Below are positions 8,797-18,145 of a stretch of DNA of 64,000 nt, in pieces. Source of the DNA: Heterorhizobium halophytocola. Lineage in GTDB: Bacteria; Pseudomonadota; Alphaproteobacteria; Rhizobiales; Rhizobiaceae. The notes under the pieces are model-generated. The model searched no databases. It was not told where the DNA came from and was given only the letters and a program-made list of their open reading frames with translations. Numbering within the stretch: position 1 is the stretch's first letter; each line of letters opens with the position of its first letter. Made by a program: the position numbers and the translations under genes. The stretch lies in assembly GCF_017873095.1 (NCBI RefSeq), contig NZ_JAGGJU010000002.1, forward strand, positions 372,001 to 436,000, given 5' to 3'.

Positions 8797-10890
8797 ATGA
8801 CATTTCGATTGAACAGATATTTGATGCTCGGCGTCAGTGCGGCCGCGCTGACGGGACTGTCGCAGACGAGCGCCGTGGCGCAGGGTGCGGCTGCCACTGG
8901 CGGGGAAACGACCGAACTCGACATGATCGTCATCAAGGGCGAGAAGGTCGCACGCAGTATCCAGAACACGGCTTCCTCGGTCTCGGTGGTGACAGACAAG
9001 GATCTGGCCCGGAAGAGCAAGCAAGGCGCGTCCAGCGTTGCCGAGGCGGTCAGCGACGTGCCGAACGTCGTCCTCACCGACAATGTCGGGGCGCCGGTCA
9101 TCCGCGGCCAGGACACGCAGGGACCGAATACCGGCTCGATCGCCTTCCTCTCCGGAACGGTGCCGCGTGCGACCATCAATGTCGATGGCCACTACCAGAA
9201 CTATTTCGAATATGTCTTTGCCGGCACCTCGATCTGGGATGTCGACAGCATCGAGGTGTTCCGCGGGCCGCAGACGACCTCGCAGGGCGCCAATGCGATT
9301 GCCGGCGCGATTGTCGTCAACACCAAGGACCCGACCTTTGCCCCCGAGGCGGCCTATCAGGCGGAAATCGGCAGTTATGGCCAGAAGCGCGCATCGGTGG
9401 CGCTTTCCGGTCCGCTTTACGAAGATCAGCTTGCCGGGCGTCTTGCCATTGACTACTGGGGCCGCGGCACCTTTATCGACTATATCAACTCCGCCTTTGT
9501 CGAGGACACGACCGACACCGATTTCAGCTCTTTCAATGCGCGGGCGAAACTGCTGTGGGAGCCGCCGGAAATTCCCGGGCTGAGCGCCAAGTTCACCTAT
9601 TCCCACAACGACACCAATCGTCCGACCCAGGAAGCGGCCTTCGCGCCCTATGACGAACTGGAGAACACCGCAAGCTCGCTGCCGACCTGGGACCAGAAGA
9701 CCGATACCGGGATCTTCGACCTGAGCTACGCCTTCGAAAACGGTGTGACGCTCTATAATCAGACGCAATATTCGCTGTCCGATGTCCATAGGCGGGATGA
9801 CAGCGCGAGATATAGCGCTGCCGATATCTACCAGAAGAATTTCTCCAACGAAAACCGGGTGACGTTCGGCAGCGAGGAGGACGTGCTGAGCGGCGTCGTC
9901 GGCGCCTATTATGCGCACACTACGGCGGACGAGGCGCTCGTGTCCTTCAACGGTCTGTCGTCCTTCGACGACACCAAGGACAATTTCGGGCTCTATAGCG
10001 AGCTCAGCTACAGGCTGACCGACCAGTGGACCCTGACCGGCGGGCTGCGCTACCAGCGGGATCAGGTTCAGCGCTCGGGCAATTCGGTCTTCGCTTCCAC
10101 GGATCTCGACTATGACGAAACGTTTCAGGAGGTTTTGCCGAAGCTGTCGCTCGCCTATGCGGTGACGCCGGACTTCACCGTCGGCGCTCTGGTCAATCGC
10201 GGCTACAATCCGGGCGGTGTGTCGATCAACACGTTCACTGGTGAATGGCTCGACTACGACAAGGAAACGCTCTGGAATTACGAGCTTTTCACCCGCGCCA
10301 GCCTGCTTGACGACCGCCTGCAGCTGACGGCCAACGTGTTCTACATGGATATCAAGAATGCCCAGCGCTGGTACTCGGTGCAGACGGCTCCAGCGACGTT
10401 CGAAGCCTATGCGCTCAATGCCGAAAAGGCCCATGCCTATGGCCTGGAGCTCGGCGGCAGCTTCGAGGTCCTCGACAATCTGACATTGACCGGGTCCGCC
10501 GGCGTCCTGCGCACCGAGATCGACGAAATGTCGGAACTGCCGGCCTATGAAGGCAACGAGTTCCAGCAATCTCCGGGCTATATGCTCTCGTTCGGCGCCA
10601 GCTGGGACATCACCGAAAAGTGGAACCTTGCGGCCGATATCCGGCATCTCGACGGCTACTATTCCGACGATAGCAACAGCGCCGTCTATGCGACCGACGC
10701 CTATACGATCGCCAATGTCAGCACCAGCTATGCCTTCAACGACAGCATGCAGGTCTATGGCTATGTGAAGAACATCTTCGACGAGCGCTCCGCGACCTAT
10801 CTGAAGGCCAGCCGTTCCGTGCCGGGCCAGACCGACGGCAGCATCACCGCACCGCGCACCTTCGGCATCGGCATCCGCGGCACGTTCTGA
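8797..10890 (+). CDS. TonB-dependent outer-membrane ferric-siderophore receptor
   Basis: A 697-residue protein. A signal peptide (about residues 1-29, ending ...SAVAQG) is followed by a TonB box-like segment (ELDMIVIKG), a plug domain with the IRGQDTQGP and VDSIEVFRGPQ signatures, and a beta-barrel that ends in aromatic Phe, as expected for BamA-dependent insertion. It belongs to the FyuA/ViuA-like branch of iron receptors. AAGGGGG lies 7-8 bases upstream of the ATG. It is divergent from the siderophore reductase operon and next to the ABC importer, so it most likely takes up the ferric form of the siderophore made by the locus. Confidence 0.93.
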   Translation: MTFRLNRYLMLGVSAAALTGLSQTSAVAQGAAATGGETTELDMIVIKGEKVARSIQNTASSVSVVTDKDLARKSKQGASSVAEAVSDVPNVVLTDNVGAPVIRGQDTQGPNTGSIAFLSGTVPRATINVDGHYQNYFEYVFAGTSIWDVDSIEVFRGPQTTSQGANAIAGAIVVNTKDPTFAPEAAYQAEIGSYGQKRASVALSGPLYEDQLAGRLAIDYWGRGTFIDYINSAFVEDTTDTDFSSFNARAKLLWEPPEIPGLSAKFTYSHNDTNRPTQEAAFAPYDELENTASSLPTWDQKTDTGIFDLSYAFENGVTLYNQTQYSLSDVHRRDDSARYSAADIYQKNFSNENRVTFGSEEDVLSGVVGAYYAHTTADEALVSFNGLSSFDDTKDNFGLYSELSYRLTDQWTLTGGLRYQRDQVQRSGNSVFASTDLDYDETFQEVLPKLSLAYAVTPDFTVGALVNRGYNPGGVSINTFTGEWLDYDKETLWNYELFTRASLLDDRLQLTANVFYMDIKNAQRWYSVQTAPATFEAYALNAEKAHAYGLELGGSFEVLDNLTLTGSAGVLRTEIDEMSELPAYEGNEFQQSPGYMLSFGASWDITEKWNLAADIRHLDGYYSDDSNSAVYATDAYTIANVSTSYAFNDSMQVYGYVKNIFDERSATYLKASRSVPGQTDGSITAPRTFGIGIRGTF

Positions 10891-10910
10891 TTTCAACCGA
10901 CAAACATGAA

Positions 10911-10944
10911 AAAGGGCTGCGATCCCTCTGGTTCGCAGCCCTTT
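10911..10944. terminator. bidirectional intrinsic terminator
   Basis: Perfect 11-base arms AAAGGGCTGCG and CGCAGCCCTTT around a 12-base loop, flanked by A-rich and T-rich ends. It lies between the convergent receptor gene (ends 10890) and the binding-protein gene (ends 10964), so it can serve both. Confidence 0.8.
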
Positions 10945-10963
10945 CTGGTTCTCGCAGATGGCG

Positions 10964-11914
10964 TCAGTGCTTCGCCCAGGCTTTAACGGCATCCAGCGTG
11001 TGGATGGCGCTGGCGACGGAGGGTGTGGTCACCGCGACGGAATCGAGGAAGATCATGCGGTCTTCCTTCGCCGGCTTGACGAAGTGGTCCCAGCCGGGAA
11101 TGATCCGGTCGAGCTTGGCGCGGGTGGCAGCCTCGTCGCGGGCAGGGCCGGTATAGGTGTTCATCACCAGCAGCAGGTCCGGGTCGAGCCGGCCGAACAC
11201 CTCTGCGCTCAGCGGCACCATCAGGGTCGAGCCGAGCCCGCCTTTGCCGCTGCCGTCATCGAGCCTCAGTCGGGTGTAGCCGAGATCCTCCATGGCCTGC
11301 ACGGCGCCCGACATGTCACCGACGGCATTGATCTGGTCTGTGAGGAAGATTGCCAGATAGGTCTTGCCTTTGGGATCGGCTGGCAATTGCTGGCGCACCG
11401 CGGCCAGATGCGTTTCATAGGTTTGCCGGCGCCTGGCAAAGACGTCCGACTTGCCGACAAGCTCTGCCAGATCGGCCTCGACGCTGAAGCCGTAGGCCTT
11501 GCCGGCGCCGGCCTTCTGCAGGTAGACCGGCGCCACCGTCGACAGCTGGTCGGCCTTTGCGGCATCCAGATCGGTGCCGATGATCAGGTCGGGGTCGAGC
11601 GCGCGCAGTTTCTCCAGATCGATCTGTCCGACCGCGCCGAAGCCTTTCGGCTTGTCGTGACCGGGCCCGAATACGGTGTCGATGAAATCGACCGCGGTGA
11701 CGAATTTGCCGTTGTCGTCGCGGCCATAGGCGCCGACGACATCGGTGCCGAGATCCATCAGGGGAATGCCGATCAAGGGCTCATGCATGACGACGATCCG
11801 ATGGGGATTGTCTGGAATGGTGACCGCGCGTCCGGTGCTGTCGGTCACGGCGCGGTCGGTGGCCGAGACCGTTCCAGCGGCCAGAATTGCCGCGAGCATG
11901 ATTGTCAAACGCAT
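10964..11914 (-). CDS. iron-siderophore ABC transporter, periplasmic binding protein (FecB/BtuF type)
   Basis: A 316-residue type-III (clam-shell) binding protein with a signal peptide of about 18 residues (MRLTIMLAAILAAGTVSA) and no lipobox Cys. The PHRIVVMHEP and DLEKLRALDPDLIIGT stretches are typical of ferric-siderophore binders. It is the last gene of a four-gene minus-strand operon in the order ATPase, permease, permease, binding protein; 27 bases separate it from the upstream permease gene. It presumably delivers the ferric siderophore from the receptor at 8797 to the FecCD-type permeases. Confidence 0.9.
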   Translation of the reverse strand: MRLTIMLAAILAAGTVSATDRAVTDSTGRAVTIPDNPHRIVVMHEPLIGIPLMDLGTDVVGAYGRDDNGKFVTAVDFIDTVFGPGHDKPKGFGAVGQIDLEKLRALDPDLIIGTDLDAAKADQLSTVAPVYLQKAGAGKAYGFSVEADLAELVGKSDVFARRRQTYETHLAAVRQQLPADPKGKTYLAIFLTDQINAVGDMSGAVQAMEDLGYTRLRLDDGSGKGGLGSTLMVPLSAEVFGRLDPDLLLVMNTYTGPARDEAATRAKLDRIIPGWDHFVKPAKEDRMIFLDSVAVTTPSVASAIHTLDAVKAWAKH

Positions 11915-11941
11915 GATGGCGAACCTTTTTCGTGCAATGGA

Positions 11942-13006
11942 CTAATGGAGCTGAAGTCTGCGAAGCGCCTGAAGGCGAAGCGCGATGATGAAAAGCGGTA
12001 CCCCGATCAGGGTCAGCGCCAGCCCGATCGGCATCGGCATGTCGCGCAAGGGTCCACGGGCAAGAGCATCGGCCGCGATCACGAGGATGCCGCCCGTCAG
12101 GCCGGAGAGATAAAGCCGGGCGCGACCGGTGGCGGGCGACACGAAGGCTGCGATCTGAGGGGCGAGCACACCCAGAAAGGTCAAAGGACCGACGGCCGTG
12201 ACCGAGGCCGAACTCAGCACCACGGCAAAGATCAGGATCAGCGGTCGCGACCATCCGACCGACACGCCGAGCGACATCGCCATCTGGTGGCCGAGATCGT
12301 AGACGCCGAGGGCCCGCCCGACGAGAAAGATGCCGGCAAGGCTTGCCAGAAACAGCGGCAGAAAATTGGCGATCGTCGGCCAGCTCGCCTGAAACAGCGA
12401 GCCGGCCATCCAGTCGGCAAGCGCAACCGAGGTCTGTGTCGGGGTATAAAGCAGCAGCATGGCGGCGATCGACGAAAGCACCGTCTCGATGGCGATGCCC
12501 ATCAGCAGGATCGCCAGACCGCTGGAGCGCTCCCCGCCGACCAGCAGGATGAGGGCCAGGCCGACACCGAGCCCGCCACCCACCGCGGCCAGCGCGATCA
12601 GCACCTTCGGCGCGCCGGGCACCAGTACCAAAAGCAGCATGATGGTCGTCATCGAGCCCTGGCTGAGGCCGAAAAGCCCGGGATCGGCAAGCGGATTGCG
12701 GGCCAGCGACTGCAGCATGGCACCGGCCAGTGCCACGCTCCACCCGGCCAGGAAACCCAGCACGATGCGGGGAAGCCGGACGGTCCAGAGCGCGTAGAGC
12801 TGCTCGTCGCCGAGGGGTTCGCCGAAGAGCCACTGGACCAGATCGAGCAGACCGGTGTCGGTATTGCCAAGGCCGGTCGACAGCGCGGCCAGATAAACGA
12901 TGACGCCGATCAGTGCGAGAGCGGCCAACAGATTGCCGAGGCCGAGCTGCAGGCCGCCGGTCAGCCGGACGATCGCCTTCCCATCCGTCGCGCGGTCGAG
13001 CTTCAT
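11942..13006 (-). CDS. FecCD-family iron-siderophore ABC permease (second)
   Basis: A 354-residue inner-membrane permease with about nine to ten hydrophobic segments and the FecCD signatures RLPRIVLGFLAGW, LARNPLADPG, GPLTFLGVLAPQ and a terminal GVPLFIIAL. The start at 13006 overlaps the stop of the preceding permease gene by one base (TGATG), which settles the start against a longer open frame upstream. It should form the heterodimeric channel with the product of 13006-14013. Confidence 0.9.
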   Translation of the reverse strand: MKLDRATDGKAIVRLTGGLQLGLGNLLAALALIGVIVYLAALSTGLGNTDTGLLDLVQWLFGEPLGDEQLYALWTVRLPRIVLGFLAGWSVALAGAMLQSLARNPLADPGLFGLSQGSMTTIMLLLVLVPGAPKVLIALAAVGGGLGVGLALILLVGGERSSGLAILLMGIAIETVLSSIAAMLLLYTPTQTSVALADWMAGSLFQASWPTIANFLPLFLASLAGIFLVGRALGVYDLGHQMAMSLGVSVGWSRPLILIFAVVLSSASVTAVGPLTFLGVLAPQIAAFVSPATGRARLYLSGLTGGILVIAADALARGPLRDMPMPIGLALTLIGVPLFIIALRLQALRRLQLH

Positions 13007-14013
13007 CACGTGGCACCTGCCGGCGACAGATAGAAGCGCTTGACGATGACGATGAAAACCAGCCCGCCAAGGAGGTCCATAAGGAGACCGGTATGCGGCA
13101 CGTAAGGGGTAAACAGCGTCTGGGCCAGCAGGTCGGCGACCAGGCAGAGGGTGGCCCCGGCAAAGGCGGCCGTCGGCAGCGCGCTGGAAAAATTCGCGCC
13201 GACCAGCGGACGCACGATATGGGGGACCACCAGGCCGATGAAGCCGATCGGGCCGCAGATGGCGACCGCCGAACCGGCTGCCAGCATGGCGGCAATGAGG
13301 CCGGCCCACGAGACCCTGGCCACATCGACGCCGGCCGATGCCGCCTTCTCCTCGCCAAGCAAAATCAGGGTCATCGGCCGGGCAAGGGCAAAAAGCAGGG
13401 CGATGGCGCCGGCACCGATCCACCAGAAATCGGCAAGCCGGTCGATATAGACGTGATTGATGTTGCCCGCGACCCAGCCCAGAAACTCGGCGCGACGGGT
13501 TGGATCCGACAGCAGCAGCGCATTGGTCATGCCGACCAGCAGCATCGAGGTGAGCGCGCCGGAGAGGATCAGCGACAGTCCGCGCGGATCGCGCGTGCGC
13601 CCGGCCATACGGGCAATGCCAAGGCAGGTGGCAAAACCGAAAACGGCACCGGCAAGGGCGGCCATGCCTTGCGCGGCGGTGCCGAGATCGAAGACGAAGG
13701 CGCCCGCGATAACGAACAGGGTGGCGCCGGAATTGACGCCGAGTGTCGATGGTGAGGCGAGCGGGTTGCGCACCAGTCCTTGAAACACCATCCCGGAAAC
13801 AGCTGTGGTCGCCCCGACATAGAGCGCGATCAGCGCGCGCGGCAGCCGCTGGTAAAGCAGAACCGATTGCTCATAGGTCTCGACATTGCCATGCATCAAG
13901 GTTCCCGCCATCTCGCGATAGCTGAGGGCGCCGATGCCGTAGGTCAGGTGGACACAGGCCGTGACCGCAAGCAGCAACGCTGCGCCTGGAATGACGAAAG
14001 GTCGGATAGTCAT
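13006..14013 (-). CDS. FecCD-family iron-siderophore ABC permease (first)
   Basis: A 335-residue permease with the FecCD hallmarks RLPRALIALYVG, LVRNPLASPSTLG and GFIGLVVPHIVR, followed by the C-terminal segment HTGLLMDLLGGLVF. Multiple transmembrane helices are evident. Its ATG overlaps the stop of the ATPase gene by four bases, and its own stop overlaps the start of the second permease, so the three genes are translationally coupled. Confidence 0.9.
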   Translation of the reverse strand: MTIRPFVIPGAALLLAVTACVHLTYGIGALSYREMAGTLMHGNVETYEQSVLLYQRLPRALIALYVGATTAVSGMVFQGLVRNPLASPSTLGVNSGATLFVIAGAFVFDLGTAAQGMAALAGAVFGFATCLGIARMAGRTRDPRGLSLILSGALTSMLLVGMTNALLLSDPTRRAEFLGWVAGNINHVYIDRLADFWWIGAGAIALLFALARPMTLILLGEEKAASAGVDVARVSWAGLIAAMLAAGSAVAICGPIGFIGLVVPHIVRPLVGANFSSALPTAAFAGATLCLVADLLAQTLFTPYVPHTGLLMDLLGGLVFIVIVKRFYLSPAGAT

Positions 14014-14849
14014 GCCGATACCGCGACGACCCCGGGCCGGACGCCTGAAGCGTATCGAGGCTCGATCCGCGGCACGCAGACAAGGCGTCCCTGACGGGTG
14101 AATATCTCGGTGTCGAGGCCGAAGACACGCTCGACGCTGACCGGCGTGACGGTGGTGGCGACCGGGCCGGCGGCTGCGACCCGCCCGTCCCGCAACATCA
14201 CGATATCGTCGGCAAAGGCGAGCGTCAGGTTAAGGTCATGCAGGACGATGATCACCGTCTTGCCATGCCGTTCGCAGAGATCGCGCACGAGGCCGAGCAC
14301 GGCGTATTGATATTTCATGTCGAGGTGATTGACCGGCTCGTCCATCAGGATCACGTCGGTATCCTGCGCCAGCACCATGGCAATCCAGGCGCGCTGGCGC
14401 TGTCCGCCGGACAGGGCGTTGACCTGGCAACGGGCCTTGTCGGCCAGACCGACAATCTCCAGCGCCTCGGCAAACAGCCGGCGATCCTTGTCGCTCGGGC
14501 CGCCTGACAGCGAATAGCGCGCATAACCCGCAAGCTCTATCAATTCCCCAAGCGTCATATAGTCGGGGCACTGGCATTCCTGCGGCAGATAGGCGACGCG
14601 CCGGGCAAGCGCGCGCCGGCCGATGCCGGCGATCGGCTGCCCGTCGAAGCGGATCTCGCCGGACGAGGCGGGCAGGAAGCCCATGATCGCCTTCAGCAGC
14701 GTCGACTTGCCACAGCCGTTCGGGCCGACGAGCGCGGTGAGCCGGCCACCGGCGAAGCGGGCGTTCAGTCCATGCAGAACCGGGGTTTTGCCATAGGCGG
14801 CGGCGAGATCGACGGCTTCCAGCACCGGAATTGCAACTCCTGTAATCAC
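14010..14849 (-). CDS. iron-siderophore ABC transporter ATPase (FecE/FepC type)
   Basis: A 279-residue ATPase with Walker A GPNGCGKST (near residues 43-51), Q-loop VAYLPQE, signature LSGGQRQR, Walker B VILMDEP and switch His in VLHDLN. It energises the FecCD permeases encoded downstream in the same operon. It is the first gene of the unit and is divergent from the flavin monooxygenase at 14952; the 102-base gap must hold both promoters. An ACTATAGT palindrome lies in that gap just upstream of this gene. Confidence 0.92.
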   Translation of the reverse strand: MITGVAIPVLEAVDLAAAYGKTPVLHGLNARFAGGRLTALVGPNGCGKSTLLKAIMGFLPASSGEIRFDGQPIAGIGRRALARRVAYLPQECQCPDYMTLGELIELAGYARYSLSGGPSDKDRRLFAEALEIVGLADKARCQVNALSGGQRQRAWIAMVLAQDTDVILMDEPVNHLDMKYQYAVLGLVRDLCERHGKTVIIVLHDLNLTLAFADDIVMLRDGRVAAAGPVATTVTPVSVERVFGLDTEIFTRQGRLVCVPRIEPRYASGVRPGVVAVSA

Positions 14850-14951
14850 TCTTGTCGCGACACTAAACTATAGTAAAAGACTCCACAATTCGAAATTGGC
14901 TTTGTAAGGCCGTGGATTTCTGCGTGGAGGGTGGCGAATGAGGATCAGGAC

Positions 14952-16256
14952 ATGAGCGTTGGCGGCAAGCTTCACATCGGCATGTCGCTGGCCCCGACCT
15001 GGCTGAGCGGCGAGGGTTGGCGGCGGCCCGACAGCGATGTGGAGGGTATCTTCTCGGCCGATTATTACGTCGATATCGCCCGGCGCGCCGAAGCCGCCCA
15101 TGTCGATTTCGTCTTCCGTCCGGATACGCTCTTCCTGCCGACAGCGGCGCTGGAAAACGGGCCGGGCTTTTCCAGCCTCGACCCGACCGTGCTTCTGGCG
15201 ACGATCGCGCGGGAAACCAGCCATGTGGGCCTGCTGTCGACCGTATCGACCACCTTCCTGCCGCCTTATATGGCGGCGCGACAATTGCAGTCGCTGCACT
15301 GGCTGAGCGGCGGACGGGCCGGCTGGAACATCGTCACGGCGCTGGACGGCCACGAGAATTTCGGCCTGGGGGAGATGCCCTCTGCCGAGGAGCGCTATCA
15401 GCGCGCTGCCGAATTTACCGATGTCGTGATGAAGCTCTGGGCGAGCTATCCCCAGGATGCGCTGAAGATGGACCGCGGGAGCGGACGCTTCGCCGATGCC
15501 GCCCGCGTCCGGCCGATAGAGCACCAAGGGCCGCATTTCAGCGTCAGGGGGCCGCTCAACCTGCCGGCGCAGGGCCCGACCAGAATGCCGTTGATCCAGG
15601 CGGGGGCCTCGACGGCGGGACGCAATTTTGCAGCCTCCGTGGCCGACGCGGTGTTCGCCTCGACGCCGGACCGGCAGGCCGCAGTCGATCTTCGGGCAGA
15701 CCTGCGCATGCGTGCTGCCGCCCATGGCCGTTCGCCGGATGCAATCAATCTGATGCCGGGCCTCAGCCTCTATCTCGCCGGCAGCAAGGCCGAGGCGATG
15801 GAACTTTTTAAGGAGACCCATGCGCGGGCCGACCGCGCACGCAGCCTGGCAACCATCCGGGAGATGACCGGACTGGATCTCTCCGACTGGCCGCAGGACC
15901 GCAAGGTGACGGTCGGCGATCTTCCGCTGCCGCCCGAAACGCCGCGCAGCCGCACCCATGCGCAATTGTTGCAAAGGTTGATCGCGCGCGAAGCCCTGAC
16001 GGTCGGCGAGCTGCTGTGGCGGCCCGAAGTCATGGGGTCCGCCCACTGGCAGGTGATCGGCACGGTCGAGGACGCCTTCGAGGCGGTGCGCGACTGGACG
16101 GCGGCCGGGGCGGTCGACGGCTTCGTCGCCGTGCCCGGCGGATCGGTGTCCTCCATGCGGCTGGTGCTGGAGCGGTTGCTGCCGAAACTTGCCGATGCCG
16201 GGCTGTTCCGCAAGGTCTATGCAGGCCGGACCTTTGCCGGCCATCTGGCGGAATAG
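14952..16256 (+). CDS. LLM-class FMN-dependent monooxygenase, NtaA/SnaA/DszA branch
   Basis: A 434-residue bacterial-luciferase-like monooxygenase. The GRAGWNIVTA motif, the YQRAAEFTDVVMKLW helix and the GSVSSMRLVLERLLPKL tail are typical of the nitrilotriacetate/EDTA monooxygenase branch. These enzymes use FMNH2 supplied by a separate reductase, and none is encoded next to it. The ATG at 14952 follows GAGGA by about 7 bases; an upstream in-frame GTG has no usable ribosome site. It is divergent from the iron ABC operon, so a role in releasing iron from chelates or in processing the siderophore is possible. Sulfur or amine catabolism is equally possible on family grounds. Confidence 0.85.
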   Translation: MSVGGKLHIGMSLAPTWLSGEGWRRPDSDVEGIFSADYYVDIARRAEAAHVDFVFRPDTLFLPTAALENGPGFSSLDPTVLLATIARETSHVGLLSTVSTTFLPPYMAARQLQSLHWLSGGRAGWNIVTALDGHENFGLGEMPSAEERYQRAAEFTDVVMKLWASYPQDALKMDRGSGRFADAARVRPIEHQGPHFSVRGPLNLPAQGPTRMPLIQAGASTAGRNFAASVADAVFASTPDRQAAVDLRADLRMRAAAHGRSPDAINLMPGLSLYLAGSKAEAMELFKETHARADRARSLATIREMTGLDLSDWPQDRKVTVGDLPLPPETPRSRTHAQLLQRLIAREALTVGELLWRPEVMGSAHWQVIGTVEDAFEAVRDWTAAGAVDGFVAVPGGSVSSMRLVLERLLPKLADAGLFRKVYAGRTFAGHLAE

Positions 16257-16478
16257 GACGGCGGTATTTGGCTGCTACGGGTATTTGTCGTCGATGCGAA
16301 TTGACGAAGGACCGATGTCGCGGGCGCGCGCAAGGCCCCGGAGAAAAGGGCCCCGCCGGCATGTCCCCTCCACCCTCGTTGGCCGAAGGCGGCACTTTTA
16401 TTCTCAACGAATCCTTGCATATTCAACCGCAGGCAAGCGAGGCGTTGCAAATAGGCCTGACCTCGGCAGGAGAACTCC

Positions 16479-17858
16479 ATGGCAAGACAACCCAAGATCA
16501 CCTTTATCGGCGCCGGCTCGACGGTGTTCATGAAGAACATCGTCGGCGATCTGCTGCATCGCCCGGCGCTGCAGGCGGCGACCATCGCGCTGATGGACAT
16601 CAATACCGAGCGGCTTGCCGAGAGCGAGATCGTGGCGGGCAAGATTGCCCGATCGTTGCAGACACGCGCAAAGGTCGAGACCTATACAGACCAGCGCCGG
16701 GCGCTGGAGGGAGCCGATTTCGTCGTCGTCGCCTTCCAGATCGGCGGCTTCGAGCCCTGCACGGTCACCGATTTCGAGGTGCCCAAGGTCTATGGTCTGC
16801 GCCAGACGATCGCCGACACGCTGGGCGTCGGCGGTATCATGCGGGGGTTGCGCACCGTGCCGCATCTCTGGAGCATCTGCGAAGACATGCTGGATGTCTG
16901 CCCCGACGCGATCATGCTGCAATATGTAAATCCGATGGCGATCAACACCTGGGCGATCGCGGAAAAATACCCTGCCATCAAGCAGGTCGGCCTTTGCCAT
17001 TCGGTGCAGGGCACGGCCTTCGAACTGGCCCGCGATCTGGATATTCCCGTCGACGAGATCCGCTACCGTGCGGCCGGCATCAACCACATGGCCTTCTATC
17101 TGAAATTCGAGCACCGCCAGGCCGACGGCAGCTATGCGGATCTCTATCCGGCCCTGCTGCGTGGCTACCGGGAGGGCCGCTTTCCCAAACCCAGCCACTG
17201 GAACCCGCGTTGCCCGAACAAGGTGCGCTACGAGATGCTGACGCGGCTAGGCTATTTCGTCACCGAGAGCTCCGAACATTTTGCCGAATACACCCCTTAT
17301 TTCATCAAGGATGGCCGTGACGACCTGATCGAGAAATACGGCATACCGCTGGACGAATATCCCAAGCGCTGCGTCGAGCAGATCGAACGCTGGAAGTCGC
17401 AGGCCCAGGTCTTCAAGGATGCCGAGACCATCGACGTGAAGCCGAGCCATGAATATGCCTCGTCGATCGTCAACTCGGTCTGGACCGGCGAACCCTCGGT
17501 GATCTACGGCAATGTCCGCAACAATGGCTGCATCACCTCGCTGCCGGACAATTGTGCCGCCGAAGTGCCGTGCCTGGTCGACGACAACGGGATACAGCCG
17601 ACCTTTATCGGCGCGCTCCCGCCACAGCTGACGGCGCTGATCCGGACCAATATCAATGTCCAGGAGCTCACCGTGCAGGCGCTGATGACCGAAAACCGCG
17701 AGCATATCTATCACGCGGCGATGATGGACCCGCATACGGCCGCCGAACTCGATCTCGAGCAGATCTGGTCGCTGACCGACGATCTGCTGGCCGCCCATCA
17801 CGACTGGTTGCCGCACTGGGCACGGACTGACGGCCGGGAGCGCAGCGTGGCCTCCTGA
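16479..17858 (+). CDS. melA: alpha-galactosidase, glycoside hydrolase family 4
   Basis: A 459-residue GH4 enzyme. The N-terminal NAD-binding motif ITFIGAGSTVF, the NPMAINTWA stretch, the metal-binding GLCHSVQG (Cys and His ligands) and GINHMAFY are all present. GH4 alpha-galactosidases need NAD+, Mn2+ and reducing conditions and act in the cytoplasm on melibiose or raffinose-type sugars taken up by an ABC system. AGGAG lies 7 bases before the ATG. No sugar transporter or regulator is adjacent, so the gene looks isolated beside repABC. The symbol is by family resemblance. Confidence 0.88.
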   Translation: MARQPKITFIGAGSTVFMKNIVGDLLHRPALQAATIALMDINTERLAESEIVAGKIARSLQTRAKVETYTDQRRALEGADFVVVAFQIGGFEPCTVTDFEVPKVYGLRQTIADTLGVGGIMRGLRTVPHLWSICEDMLDVCPDAIMLQYVNPMAINTWAIAEKYPAIKQVGLCHSVQGTAFELARDLDIPVDEIRYRAAGINHMAFYLKFEHRQADGSYADLYPALLRGYREGRFPKPSHWNPRCPNKVRYEMLTRLGYFVTESSEHFAEYTPYFIKDGRDDLIEKYGIPLDEYPKRCVEQIERWKSQAQVFKDAETIDVKPSHEYASSIVNSVWTGEPSVIYGNVRNNGCITSLPDNCAAEVPCLVDDNGIQPTFIGALPPQLTALIRTNINVQELTVQALMTENREHIYHAAMMDPHTAAELDLEQIWSLTDDLLAAHHDWLPHWARTDGRERSVAS

Positions 17859-17957
17859 GTCGCGGCTTGAGGGAAAATTCGGGCCGGTAAATCTTGCGAA
17901 TCGGACGCGGACGTCGAGCCTCACGTCCACGCCTGGCTCTGAAAGTGATGCGCCGGA

Positions 17958-17986
17958 GACACGGTTTGGAGGTCATCCACCGTGTC
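17958..17986. repeat. inverted repeat, terminator or partition-site candidate
   Basis: Perfect 8-base arms GACACGGT and ACCGTGTC with a 13-base spacer, 100 bases after the alpha-galactosidase stop. No T run follows, so a protein-binding site upstream of repA is as likely as a terminator. Confidence 0.4.
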
Positions 17987-18078
17987 GTCTGCGCGAGCTT
18001 GGCGCCCGCATCAGGCCAGGAGCGCGCAAAATTACCGCCGCAGATGCTGGATTCCGCGGCGTTTTCATCAAAATTCCA

Positions 18079-18093
18079 TTAACCTCTTGTTAA
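18079..18093. promoter_or_regulatory. CtrA-type box TTAA-N7-TTAA upstream of repABC
   Basis: TTAACC-TCTTG-TTAACC matches the alphaproteobacterial CtrA consensus TTAA-N7-TTAAC exactly. It sits just upstream of the -35-like CTTGAC at 18103. A GANTC site (GACTC, 18112-18116) lies close by. CtrA control of replicon copy would tie replication to the cell cycle; this is inferred from the motif alone. Confidence 0.5.
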
Positions 18094-18145
18094 CCAAAAA
18101 GCTCTTGACGCGACTCGGGGTTTATACCACCGTCGCTAACGGAGA

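Noticed and set aside
8755..10992. Long open frame on the minus strand opposite the TonB receptor (745 codons)
   Set aside because: It mirrors the receptor gene in a GC-rich genome, has no recognisable motif and no ribosome site; the plus-strand product is an unmistakable receptor.
10958..13033. Open frame of 691 codons on the plus strand across the ABC binding protein and permease genes
   Set aside because: Low-complexity, Gly/Arg/Asp/Gln-rich translation typical of antisense shadows; the minus-strand genes have signal peptide, helices and family motifs.
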